A stretch of DNA of 12,917 nucleotides, from NCBI GenBank assembly GCA_031286085.1, contig JAITUX010000068.1, positions 1-12,917 of the forward strand, written 5' to 3'. Position numbers and translations under genes: made by a program. The DNA comes from Candidatus Adiutrix sp. GTDB taxonomy: Bacteria > Desulfobacterota > Desulfarculia > Adiutricales > Adiutricaceae. The notes beneath the pieces were generated by a model, which saw nothing but the letters and a program-made list of their open reading frames with translations, searched no databases and had not been told where the DNA came from. Positions 7,334 through 12,917 of the stretch are shown piece by piece (positions within the stretch are counted from its first letter, which is position 1; every line of letters starts with the position of its first letter).

Positions 7334-7338
7334 GGCTT

Positions 7339-7701
7339 CTAATCTCCGGCCGACTCGAAGGCTCGGGCCAGGCCCTTGGCCGGGCTGTCCCCGGGAATCC
7401 GCTCCAGGGCGGCCGAGGCTTCGGCCGTCCGCCCGGCCAAGGCCAGGGTCAGGCCCAGAATGGCCAGGGCCTCGGGATCGTCCGGGTTTTTGGCCAGCAC
7501 CTCATTCCGCAGAATGGCTTCGGCCGGCGCGAACTCGTTGACCGCCGTGTGGGTCAGGGCCAGGCCCAGGAGGGTCGGGGCGTGGCCGGGCTTGTAGGCC
7601 AAAAGGCCCTCCAGGAGCGCCCGGGCCTGGGCCGGGCGCCCCAGGTGGACTCCGGCCAGGCCCAGGTCCAAAAGGCGTCTGAATTGGGCGTCGCTGATCA
7701 T
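7339..7701 (-). CDS. sctG: TPR-repeat needle chaperone SctG (YscG-like)
   Basis: This 120-residue protein is built of about three tetratricopeptide-type helical hairpins, at about 8-38, 43-74 and 77-106. Examples are GRPAQARALLEGLLAYKPGH, PTLLGLALTHTA, and NPDDPEALAILGLTLALAGR, the last with the classic P-x-x-x-x-A-x-x-x-L-G TPR spacing. YscG (about 115 residues) is a TPR protein that, with YscE, keeps the needle subunit YscF from polymerising in the cytoplasm. The gene directly after the needle gene, and the small gene before it, reproduce the E-F-G order of Yersinia and Pseudomonas. The start is the ATG at 7699-7701, with a weak Shine-Dalgarno (GGACC), 13 bp past the needle stop. Repeat class is clear; the partner is inferred from synteny. 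Confidence 0.85.
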   Translation of the reverse strand: MISDAQFRRLLDLGLAGVHLGRPAQARALLEGLLAYKPGHAPTLLGLALTHTAVNEFAPAEAILRNEVLAKNPDDPEALAILGLTLALAGRTAEASAALERIPGDSPAKGLARAFESAGD

Positions 7702-7714
7702 TTAGGTTAGGTCC

Positions 7715-7945
7715 TCAACTGCTTCTCTGGGCCAGGGTTTTCAACATCTCGGTGGTGCTCTTGGCTATGTTGGAGGTGGCCTCCATCATGGCGTTGTATT
7801 GTCCCAGCTTGAAATTGATGCCCAAAAGCTCCTGGTCGGAGATTTGTTCGGCCTTGGAGGCGTCGGTTATCGTTTTGGATAGGCTGTCGCTCTGGGTTTG
7901 AACCTTGCTCATCAGGCTGCTTACGGCGTCCAGCATGGAAGTCAT
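7715..7945 (-). CDS. sctF: T3SS needle subunit SctF (YscF/PrgI-like)
   Basis: This 76-residue, all-helical protein has no signal peptide, as expected for a subunit exported by its own injectisome to form the needle. Two amphipathic helices (about 3-30 and 38-70) flank a short break at ISDQELLG. The segment LLGINFKLGQYNAMMEATSN is the typical lQ..l..yn...e..S region of needle and rod proteins, and the C-terminus carries the usual K-rich last helix (KSTTEMLKTLAQRSS). A strong AAGGAGG lies just upstream. Two ATGs follow it: 7951, only 1-2 bases away, and 7945, about 7 bases away. I chose the latter. Lying between an E-like gene and a TPR G-like gene argues for the needle, but because no sctI is present nearby, the inner rod is an alternative. 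Confidence 0.82.
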   Translation of the reverse strand: MTSMLDAVSSLMSKVQTQSDSLSKTITDASKAEQISDQELLGINFKLGQYNAMMEATSNIAKSTTEMLKTLAQRSS

Positions 7946-7952
7946 GGTCATT

Positions 7953-7959
7953 CCTCCTT
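7953..7959 (-). promoter_or_regulatory. Strong Shine-Dalgarno of the needle gene
   Basis: The minus strand carries AAGGAGG, one of the best Shine-Dalgarno matches in the window, 7 bases before the ATG at 7945. Most other genes in the operon have weak sites or overlaps. A strong site for the needle subunit fits the need for many more copies of it than of the ring and cytoplasmic proteins. It also decides the start against the upstream TTG (7972). Confidence 0.7.
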
Positions 7960-7968
7960 GTTTCGGTT

Positions 7969-8187
7969 TCAACGGCCGAAGAGGTCGTCGGCCAGGGTTT
8001 CGGCTATTTCGCAGGCGGTCAGCAGGCCGCGGGCCGGCTCAAGGGCCTCGGGCGGCAGCCCCTGGTCGAAGCTGGTTTTGACTTGGCGGCGTATTTCGAA
8101 AATCTCCTCGCGGAGGATCTTGAAATCGGCCAGGCCGCCCGGGCCGGATTCGGCCAGATCGAAGGCCGATTTGAAGGTTTCGGTCAT
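7969..8187 (-). CDS. Small T3SS co-chaperone, SctE/YscE-like (needle chaperone partner)
   Basis: This 72-residue acidic, helical protein has no membrane segment. It appears to form two amphipathic helices, roughly FKILREEIFEIRRQVKTSF and LEPARGLLTACEIAETLADD. YscE, PscE and SsaE are helical hairpins of 65-80 residues that pair with the TPR protein YscG/PscG to hold the needle subunit. This gene occupies the same slot, directly after sctD and directly before the needle gene. The ATG at 8185-8187 overlaps the sctD stop in an ATGA, and its stop is 23 bp before the needle ATG. The primary sequence is too short and variable to confirm the family by eye, so the call is by size, helix content and synteny. 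Confidence 0.7.
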   Translation of the reverse strand: MTETFKSAFDLAESGPGGLADFKILREEIFEIRRQVKTSFDQGLPPEALEPARGLLTACEIAETLADDLFGR

Positions 8188-9554
8188 GGTTGGTCCTCCA
8201 GGGGGTGAATGGTCGTTTTATCGCCCAAGGTGAGTTCCAGGTGGTCGGCGGCTATGCCGGCCAAGGCGGCCCCGCCCGGCAGCACCCCGCCGATGAAGAA
8301 TTTCTGCCCGTCGCGCAGGGTTATGAAGGGCAGGGGGCCCAGGTTCACGCTCATTACCTCCAGCCGGGATTCCGTGGGGGCCGCCGACGAGGCCGGCGTC
8401 CCTGTTTCCGACGACGCTTCCAGGACGGCCGCCGAGGCCAGTTGCACGGCCAGGGGCGCCCCGGCCGCCTGGCGCACTTTTTCCAAGGCCAGGTTCAAGC
8501 GCCGCCTTTCTTCGGCCGTGGGCTGGAAAGGCAGGCGGACCCGGCCTTCCAAAAAGACGGGGGCGACCCGGTCCAGCCCGGCCAGCCGAAGTTCCCTGGT
8601 CAGGGCCGGCGCAATCTCCGGGGCGTGGACCACCCGGCGCTCGGCCTCGGCCAGGCCCTTAATATCTTTCTCCAAATCCTCAAAAACCTGGTCTTCCACT
8701 TGGGCGTCCCTCATATAGACGGCCAGGCGCAGCCGGCCGTCGGGCAGAACCCCCACCTCCGGGAAAAAGCCCCGGTTGTTCATGGTCTCCCGCACGGCCC
8801 GCAGGCGGTCGGCCAGGATGCGGACCTCCAGGCGCACCCTGTAGGGCTGGGCCGCGGCCAGCCGGGCTATCAAGGCCATTTCTCCGTCGTCCGCGGCCTG
8901 GCCCCGGATGACCAGAGCCTCCGGCCCCGGTTCGGCCCGGACTCCCTCCACGCCGTTCTGGGCGAAAAGGGCGTTGAGCCGTTCCGCGGCCGAGGTTTGG
9001 TCAAGCCCTTCGCCCAAGCCGCCCAGGAGCAGCCCGCCCAAAAGCAGCACCAGGATGGCCAGCCCTAGCCAGAGGGTCCAGCAGCCGGCCGCTGGTTCTT
9101 CGGCCGGCCGGTCGGAAGCGGCCTCGGCCGGGGGTTCGTCCAAGCCGGCCTCGGCGGCCGGGGCCGAAGCCGGGGCTTCTTCCTTTTCATCCGCGTCCGC
9201 CCGGGCCAGGCCGGCAAATTCCAAGGGGGCCAGGGTGATGGCGCCCCAGCTTTCGCCTTTGGGCCGCCAGGCCAGGGCCGTGAAGCCCAGGCTCAAAGCC
9301 TCGCCCGGGGGTATAAGCCCCCCTTCCGGGGGGAGAGGCCGGCCGGCCAGGGCGGCTTCCCCTTCCAGGGGCCGGGCCGAGACCGTCGGCCCGGCCCGCA
9401 CCGTCAGTTCCAAATGGCGGCCGGCCACGGTATCGTCGGCGGCCAGGATTAGATCGGCCTCGTCGGCCGAGCCCACCAGATAGACGCCTTCGGGCAGCTC
9501 CAAGGCCGCGCCCAAATGAGGTCCGCTCAGTATCCGCAGTTCCGCCCTGGTCAT
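8184..9554 (-). CDS. sctD: T3SS inner-membrane ring protein SctD (YscD/PscD-like)
   Basis: This 456-residue bitopic protein makes the outer of the two inner-membrane rings and connects to the secretin. The cytoplasmic N-terminus (about 1-95) is an FHA-like domain: LRILSGPHLGAALELPEG, YLVGSADEADLIL, then a GRH at 45-47. The usual phosphothreonine-binding arginine after the first Gly is serine here (G28-S29), so it is probably a structural FHA, as in other SctD proteins. An Ala/Glu/Pro-rich linker (about 118-156) leads to one membrane helix (about 157-181). The periplasmic part (about 190-456) contains the repeated small ring-building domains and ends with a segment ITLRDGQKFFIGGVLPGG. Ala/Glu richness of the linker is the only compositional oddity. 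The ATG overlaps the secretin stop by 4 bp (ATGA), and the 3' end overlaps the next gene the same way. Confidence 0.93.
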   Translation of the reverse strand: MTRAELRILSGPHLGAALELPEGVYLVGSADEADLILAADDTVAGRHLELTVRAGPTVSARPLEGEAALAGRPLPPEGGLIPPGEALSLGFTALAWRPKGESWGAITLAPLEFAGLARADADEKEEAPASAPAAEAGLDEPPAEAASDRPAEEPAAGCWTLWLGLAILVLLLGGLLLGGLGEGLDQTSAAERLNALFAQNGVEGVRAEPGPEALVIRGQAADDGEMALIARLAAAQPYRVRLEVRILADRLRAVRETMNNRGFFPEVGVLPDGRLRLAVYMRDAQVEDQVFEDLEKDIKGLAEAERRVVHAPEIAPALTRELRLAGLDRVAPVFLEGRVRLPFQPTAEERRRLNLALEKVRQAAGAPLAVQLASAAVLEASSETGTPASSAAPTESRLEVMSVNLGPLPFITLRDGQKFFIGGVLPGGAALAGIAADHLELTLGDKTTIHPLEDQP

Positions 9555-11290
9555 TTGCGCCGGCAGCCTCCGCCGGTGCGGAGGACAGGTTCCCGGAGTT
9601 CGTAATCGGCCTGGGTCGGGCTGCGGGAGAAACTGGGCTCGTCCAGGCGGCTCGGCGCGGCCGGGGTTTCGCCCAGGCGGACCACCCGGGGGGTTATGAG
9701 CACCAGCCTTTCCATGCGCCGGGTGCCCTTGACGGAACTCTTGAACAGGTGCCCCAGGACGGGCACGTGCATCAGAACGGGCACCCCGGATTCGCTATTC
9801 TGCAGTTCCTCGAAGTAGTAGCCGCCTATCAAAAGGCTCTGGCCGGCTTCGATGACGGCCTGGGTGTTTATCTTGGTCTGCTTTATGGGCGGCATGGCCA
9901 GGTTGCCGCCCGCGGCCGAACCGGGGTCGGCCATGCCATCCTGGACCGTGACCAGGAGCCTGACCGAGGGCGGCCGGTCCGGCTGGTCGATGATGTGCGG
10001 GGTCACCCGCAGCACCGTCCCCGATTCCACCTTGAACAGGTCCACCTCCTCCTGGCCGGACACCGGGATATAGTAGGTGTAGGTGTCCTCCAGGGTGGCT
10101 TCCAGGTTGTCCGCGGTCAGGACCGAGGGCCGCCCCAGCATCCGGGCCTCGCCGTTGTTTTCCAGGGCCCGGATGCGGGCCAGGAAAAAGCGGTCGCCGT
10201 GGGTGTAGATGGTGGAGAGCAGGAGGCCGGCGCCGTCGGGTTGGCCCGCATCCGGCAGCGGGTTGTAGCTTCCGCCCGCGGTGTCCTGTTCGGCCCCCAG
10301 CCCCCAGTTTCCCCACCCGTCGGCGGTCCCCCGCCCCTGCCAGCCCACGCCCAGGTCCCGCTTGAACTCCGTGTTGATATCCACGATGGCCGCGTGGATT
10401 TCCACCAAATTGACCGGCTGGTCCAAGTCCTCTATGACCTGGGCGTAATAGGGCATCCTTTCCGGCCGGTCCTGGACGACCACGGCGTTGACCCGGGGGT
10501 CGGCCATGATGTTCACCGCCCCCTCCACCCCGGCCGGGCCGGCCGCGTCCGCCTTTTCCTGGCCTTGGGCTATCAGGCCGGTGCCCTTCAGCTTCTCCAC
10601 CGTGGGCCGGTTCACGGTCACGGAGGTTCCCACGGGCCCCTGGGTCTGGCCCGTGAGCATGGCCCGTAGAATGCTGGCCACTCCGGGTATGGTCACGGAG
10701 CGGTCCTGGCTGTTGACGGTCTGGTCGTCGGCCGAGGCGTATTTCAGCTTGAACACGCGCATGACCGTGTTCTGGGCCTTGCCCTGGTCCACGGCCGCGG
10801 CCGCGGCCTGGAGCGCGGCCAGGTAGGCCGGGGGCCCGGCGGCCACCAGGGGGCCTTCGCCCTGGGGCTGGCGCGGGGGCAGTTGGGGCGAAATCGCCCC
10901 GGCCGCCAGGAGCCGCTCGTAGAGCTGGCCGGCCGTCAGATTCCGGGGCTGTAGGATGACCTGGCCCGCCTCGGAATCGTGGTAGAAATGGAGCGTCGCC
11001 CCGCTCAGATACCAGCGCAGGCCGTAGGCGGCGCCCAGGCCGTCCAGGAAGGTCTTGGGTTCCACCTCCTGAAATCGGCCGTTGACCAGGCCGTCCACGG
11101 CCGGGGAAATCTCGGCCTGATAACCCTCCGCCCGGGCGAAATCCGCCAGCACCAGCCTAAGCGGCTCCTGGCGGGAGTAATGGGTGTAGGGCCGGGTGAA
11201 GGGCCGCCCGGGCAGGGGCTGGGCCCCCAGGCCGGCGGCCAGGTTCACCAGGGCGAGCCAGAGGCCGAAGGCCGCGACCAGGGGCCTCAT
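9551..11290 (-). CDS. sctC: T3SS outer-membrane secretin SctC (YscC/PscC family)
   Basis: This 579-residue protein forms the outer-membrane channel. A Sec signal peptide covers about 1-24 (MRPLVAAFGLWLALVNLAAG). The periplasmic N0 domain (about 28-105) and N1-N3 ring domains (to about 285) follow; N3 is interrupted by a Gly/Thr/Ala-rich loop. The secretin core (about 293-540) has VEIHAAIVDINTEFKRDLGV, ARMLGRPSVLTADN, QTKINTQAVIEAGQSLLIGG and VPVLGHLF (509-516), all diagnostic. The tail of about 40 residues is Pro/Ser/Arg-rich and could bind a pilotin, of which no gene is seen here. I chose the ATG at 11288-11290, since it directly precedes the signal peptide and forms an ATGA overlap with the chaperone stop. 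A longer TTG-initiated form adds 22 Arg/Pro-rich residues that would spoil the signal peptide. Length is normal. Confidence 0.97.
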   Translation of the reverse strand: MRPLVAAFGLWLALVNLAAGLGAQPLPGRPFTRPYTHYSRQEPLRLVLADFARAEGYQAEISPAVDGLVNGRFQEVEPKTFLDGLGAAYGLRWYLSGATLHFYHDSEAGQVILQPRNLTAGQLYERLLAAGAISPQLPPRQPQGEGPLVAAGPPAYLAALQAAAAAVDQGKAQNTVMRVFKLKYASADDQTVNSQDRSVTIPGVASILRAMLTGQTQGPVGTSVTVNRPTVEKLKGTGLIAQGQEKADAAGPAGVEGAVNIMADPRVNAVVVQDRPERMPYYAQVIEDLDQPVNLVEIHAAIVDINTEFKRDLGVGWQGRGTADGWGNWGLGAEQDTAGGSYNPLPDAGQPDGAGLLLSTIYTHGDRFFLARIRALENNGEARMLGRPSVLTADNLEATLEDTYTYYIPVSGQEEVDLFKVESGTVLRVTPHIIDQPDRPPSVRLLVTVQDGMADPGSAAGGNLAMPPIKQTKINTQAVIEAGQSLLIGGYYFEELQNSESGVPVLMHVPVLGHLFKSSVKGTRRMERLVLITPRVVRLGETPAAPSRLDEPSFSRSPTQADYELREPVLRTGGGCRRK

Positions 11291-11745
11291 GGCTTCAACC
11301 AGAGCCCGGGGAGGCCGGGGGGCGGGCCCGCCTCGCCGGGCGTCATTTTGGGCCACCAGTCCCAGTCGTTGAGGAGGGCCTGACAGGACTCGGCTATCCT
11401 CTCCGGGCCCGCCTCCTTCAAATCCAGGGCCAGGTGCAGGTTGAAGCTCCGGCCGTCGAAGGAGAGAATGGCCGCCCGGCGCTTGGCCGCGGCCGCGGCC
11501 GCCTTGGCCAGGCCGGCCGCTTTCTCTTCCGGGTCCTCCCCCGGGGCCAAGGCGGCCAGGCGGGCGGAGAAGAAGAGGCGGCGGTCGTCCGGCGAGAATA
11601 TTTCCAGGTCCGGGCCGCCCTCCAGCTCAAAGCGCACTCCTCCCCCGGGGCGGGCCGCGGGGGGCGGCCAGCCGGTGGCGGCCACAAGGGCCTCGATGGC
11701 GGCGTCAAAACGGCTCAAGGCCTGGTTATCCCGTCTCCATGGCAA
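11287..11745 (-). CDS. CesT/YscB-like T3SS chaperone upstream of the secretin (start uncertain)
   Basis: This protein of up to 152 residues resembles class I secretion chaperones: helix (LSRFDAAIEALVAATGW), then alternating strands (VRFELEGGPDLEIFSP, RRLFFSARLAAL), an Ala-rich middle helix, strands (AILSFDGRSFNLHLALDL), and a final helix (AESCQALLNDWDWW). In Yersinia the secretin gene is preceded by yscB, a chaperone of similar length that works with SycN on YopN, and this gene holds that position. The start is unclear: TTG at 11745 and TTG at 11718 both lack a proper Shine-Dalgarno, while the only well-placed ATG (11802) is in the same frame but cut off by a TGA at 11746-11748. Either translation restarts after a leader peptide, or the N-terminus has been interrupted by a stop mutation. 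The stop overlaps the secretin ATG by 4 bp. The client is unknown. Confidence 0.72.
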   Translation of the reverse strand: MPWRRDNQALSRFDAAIEALVAATGWPPPAARPGGGVRFELEGGPDLEIFSPDDRRLFFSARLAALAPGEDPEEKAAGLAKAAAAAAKRRAAILSFDGRSFNLHLALDLKEAGPERIAESCQALLNDWDWWPKMTPGEAGPPPGLPGLWLKP

Positions 11746-11802
11746 TCATCCGGGAACCGGGGCCGGCGGCGCCGGCCCGGGCTTCCATATATCGAAGGTC
11801 AT
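11746..11802 (-). other. 18-codon leader ORF in frame with the chaperone
   Basis: An ATG (11800-11802) preceded by GGTGGA (11806-11811) opens MTFDIWKPGPAPPAPVPG and ends at a TGA (11746-11748), immediately before the TTG of the chaperone ORF and in the same frame. It lies just below a good promoter, so it is likely the first start codon on this mRNA. Its last two-thirds overlap a GC-rich hairpin. It could be a leader peptide (Yersinia has a tiny yscA upstream of yscB, so the position is comparable), or the original N-terminus of the chaperone cut off by a stop codon. Translation is not proven. Confidence 0.45.
11760..11778 (-). repeat. GC-only inverted repeat in the leader region
   Basis: GGGCCGGC (11760-11767) and GCCGGCCC (11771-11778) form a perfect 8-bp stem with a 3-base loop; outer CCGG pairs extend it with one extra base on one side. 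No run of T follows on the minus strand, so it is not a classical intrinsic terminator. In the mRNA it would lie between the leader ATG and the chaperone start and could affect initiation or stability. Such GC palindromes are fairly common at this composition. Confidence 0.45.
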
Positions 11803-11820
11803 AATTCCACCAATTATATA

Positions 11821-11849
11821 TTTATATACCTTTTGGCCAGGGGAGGCAA
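11821..11849 (-). promoter_or_regulatory. Probable sigma70-type promoter for the sctC-led operon
   Basis: On the minus strand TTGCCT (11844-11849) and TATAAA (11821-11826) are separated by 17 bases; they match the consensus boxes 4 of 6 and 5 of 6. A second, perfect TATAAT (11813-11818) lies just downstream without a convincing -35 box. This is the most AT-rich spot in an otherwise very GC-rich window and sits in its largest intergenic gap. Transcription from the first pair would begin near 11814, about 12 bases before the leader ATG. No operator or activator site is evident. The 113-bp gap (11746-11858) holds nothing else beyond the leader ORF and hairpin. Confidence 0.55.
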
Positions 11850-11858
11850 CTGTTATAA

Positions 11859-12602
11859 TCAGCCCAGAATTTTGGCCCGGGCCTGGTTCATGCCCTGCTG
11901 AATGGCGTCGCTGGCGCTCAGGGTCTTCTGGATGAGGTCGGACCAGGAATTGTTGAATTCCTTCAGGATGTCCCGGTCGGCCTTGAGCCTCTCGGCCTTG
12001 GCTTCCAGCTCCTTTATGTTCGCGTCCATGAAGGTGCCGGTGGATTGGCCGACGGCCCCGAGGGCGCCGGAGACGCCCTGGAAGATGGACCCGGTGGCGG
12101 CCATTTGCTGGGACACCATTTTGAGGTCATTGCCCCCCTTCATGCCGATGCCCAGGGAGACGATGCCGCCGGCGATGTTGACGGCCCCGCTGACCACGCC
12201 CATGACCAGTTGCACCGCGGCCTTGTTCCGCATTTCCGAGGCCTGTTCCTCGATGTTGGCCACCACTTCCTCGGTCTGGAGGTTTATCATCTCCTTGTTG
12301 GCCTTGCGCTGCTCGGCCGCGTCCTTGGTGATGAGGGCCATGACGGCCGCCCCGGGGGAGAGGCCCCCTTCGCCCAGGATGTCTATGAAGTAGTCCAGGC
12401 CGGGCTTGGCCAGGGCCGGCATTTCGTTGAAGGAGAGCTTCTGGCCGTCCAGCTTGTTGGCGGCCAGGAAGTTCTGGAAATCGGCCTCGGTCAGGCGCGA
12501 ACCCTTCTCCTTATACAGCTTCTCCAGTTGCCCCTGGAGTTCCTGGAAACGGGCGGGCTCGAGATTGGCCCCGTTATCCACCAGTTTTATGCCGTAGCTC
12601 AT
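11859..12602 (-). CDS. T3SS translocon protein, SctB-like (YopD/SseD/EspB type)
   Basis: This 247-residue protein is likely the minor translocator, which joins SctE in the host-membrane pore. It has no signal peptide. A long polar helical N-terminal part (to about 125) is followed by one hydrophobic Gly-rich segment (about 129-154, VQLVMGVVSGAVNIAGGIVS), a second weaker Gly/Ala patch (about 170-190), and a charged amphipathic coiled-coil tail (about 192-245). This architecture, one main membrane segment and a C-terminal coil, is that of YopD-type proteins; SctE-type proteins have two segments and are larger. Residues 30-60 read like an EF-hand-like helix pair (TEADFQNFLAANKLDGQKLS), but the calcium ligands are incomplete. 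The ATG at 12600-12602 has AAGGAG 8 bases upstream and is 12 bp after the previous stop. The family match is by architecture and position. Confidence 0.68.
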   Translation of the reverse strand: MSYGIKLVDNGANLEPARFQELQGQLEKLYKEKGSRLTEADFQNFLAANKLDGQKLSFNEMPALAKPGLDYFIDILGEGGLSPGAAVMALITKDAAEQRKANKEMINLQTEEVVANIEEQASEMRNKAAVQLVMGVVSGAVNIAGGIVSLGIGMKGGNDLKMVSQQMAATGSIFQGVSGALGAVGQSTGTFMDANIKELEAKAERLKADRDILKEFNNSWSDLIQKTLSASDAIQQGMNQARAKILG

Positions 12603-12614
12603 CTTGACAACTCC

Positions 12615-12917
12615 TTACGCCACGCCCGCCGGCGCGCTCAGGTCGCCGCCGCCCAGTATCGCGGCTTGGGTCTCGTTGTTGGCCTTGACCAGTTCGCCGA
12701 CCTTGGCCAGCATATCCTCGAATTTCTTCATAATGGTCTTGAGGAATTCCTGCTCCACCTCGGTGGCCTCCTGGAGCCGGGCCAGGATGGCTTCCAACTC
12801 CTTGGAGGTGACCCGGCTCTTATCGATGCCGTATTGATTCACGGCCGCGGCGATGCCCACGCCCCCTTCGGCCATCATGTTGGCGGCGCTGATGATATTG
12901 GTGGTCACGCTGACGAC
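12615..12917 (-). CDS. C-terminal part of a probable T3SS major translocator SctE (YopB/SseC type), cut by the right edge
   Basis: The frame is open from the window edge to a TAA at 12615-12617, giving about 100 residues. A GTG at 12906-12908 could be read as a start (97 residues), but only nine bases precede it, all open in frame, so I treat the gene as truncated. A small-residue stretch (IISAANMMAEGGVGIAAAVNQYGI) leads into a long amphipathic helix (about 35-80, LEAILARLQEATEVEQEFLKTI ... MLAKVGELVKANNE). SctE proteins end this way: after the second membrane segment comes a Gly/Ala-Asn region and then a charged coil rich in Leu, Gln and Glu. Its place directly before the SctB-like gene matches yopB-yopD and sseC-sseD. 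A small independent secreted protein (for example a filament or rod subunit) is the alternative. Confidence 0.5.
   Translation of the reverse strand, partial: VVSVTTNIISAANMMAEGGVGIAAAVNQYGIDKSRVTSKELEAILARLQEATEVEQEFLKTIMKKFEDMLAKVGELVKANNETQAAILGGGDLSAPAGVA

Noticed and set aside
8184..9554. The FHA domain of SctD as a phosphothreonine target of the operon's phosphatase
   Set aside because: The key Arg and Ser of the phosphothreonine pocket are missing (G28-S29 and A44-G45-R46-H47), and SctD FHA domains in other systems are structural.
10791..10812. GC-only repeat CCGCGG/GGCCGCGG tracts, also near 11487-11503, as protein-binding sites
   Set aside because: They fall in Ala-rich coding stretches and are explained by GCC/GCG codon runs.
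11746..11748. Selenocysteine at the in-frame TGA before the chaperone
   Set aside because: No bacterial SECIS-like stem-loop is evident directly after the TGA, and secretion chaperones have no redox centre at their N-terminus.
11760..11778. Intrinsic terminator for the translocator operon
   Set aside because: The stem is followed by GC-rich sequence, not a T run, and lies downstream of the promoter of the next operon.
11887..12602. EF-hand calcium-binding loop in the SctB-like protein (around residues 38-60)
   Set aside because: The loop LAANKLDGQKLSF has Asn/Asp-like spacing but lacks the full set of acidic ligands at the needed positions.

Overview
The window is a GC-rich stretch of bacterial DNA with every supported gene on the minus strand. 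It carries most of a type III secretion system (T3SS) of the Ysc/Psc (Yersinia/Pseudomonas) layout. Nothing in it identifies the organism directly. High GC (mid-60s percent by eye), very frequent GGCC/CCGG runs, and a motility-associated (DUF115/MptE-like) protein beside a T3SS make a Desulfobacterota (deltaproteobacterial) host my best guess, at low confidence. The pattern of short overlaps and tiny gaps shows a compact, translationally coupled operon.

Reading in the direction of transcription (right to left): the window opens with the 3' end of what is probably the large translocator SctE, followed by a one-membrane-segment translocator (SctB/YopD-like). A 113-bp AT-rich gap (11746-11858) follows, with a good sigma70-type promoter, a short leader ORF that stops in frame just before the next gene, and a GC-rich hairpin. 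The second transcription unit then runs: CesT-like chaperone (position of YscB), secretin SctC, inner ring SctD, small SctE/YscE-like co-chaperone, needle SctF, TPR chaperone SctG, lipoprotein ring SctJ, SctK, stator SctL, a terminator-like hairpin, ATPase SctN and stalk SctO. This is the order yscB-C-D-E-F-G-J-K-L followed by N-O. No yscH or yscI equivalent lies between G and J.

After SctO, where sctP and sctQ are usually found, the operon continues into non-structural genes: a fold-type III PLP racemase resembling ornithine racemase, a membrane HAMP/SpoIIE-type PP2C phosphatase, and the start of an MptE-like (DUF115) protein that runs off the left edge. The racemase and phosphatase genes overlap, and the third follows 18 bp later with its own Shine-Dalgarno, so the three look like operon members and not a chance neighbour. 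The phosphatase suggests partner-switching control of secretion, as with Bordetella BtrU. The racemase and DUF115 protein have no known T3SS role.

The export apparatus (SctR, S, T, U, V), the C-ring protein SctQ, the ruler SctP and the rod SctI are not in the window. There is no gene-free stretch over 300 bp. I saw no RNA gene, CRISPR array or insertion sequence.
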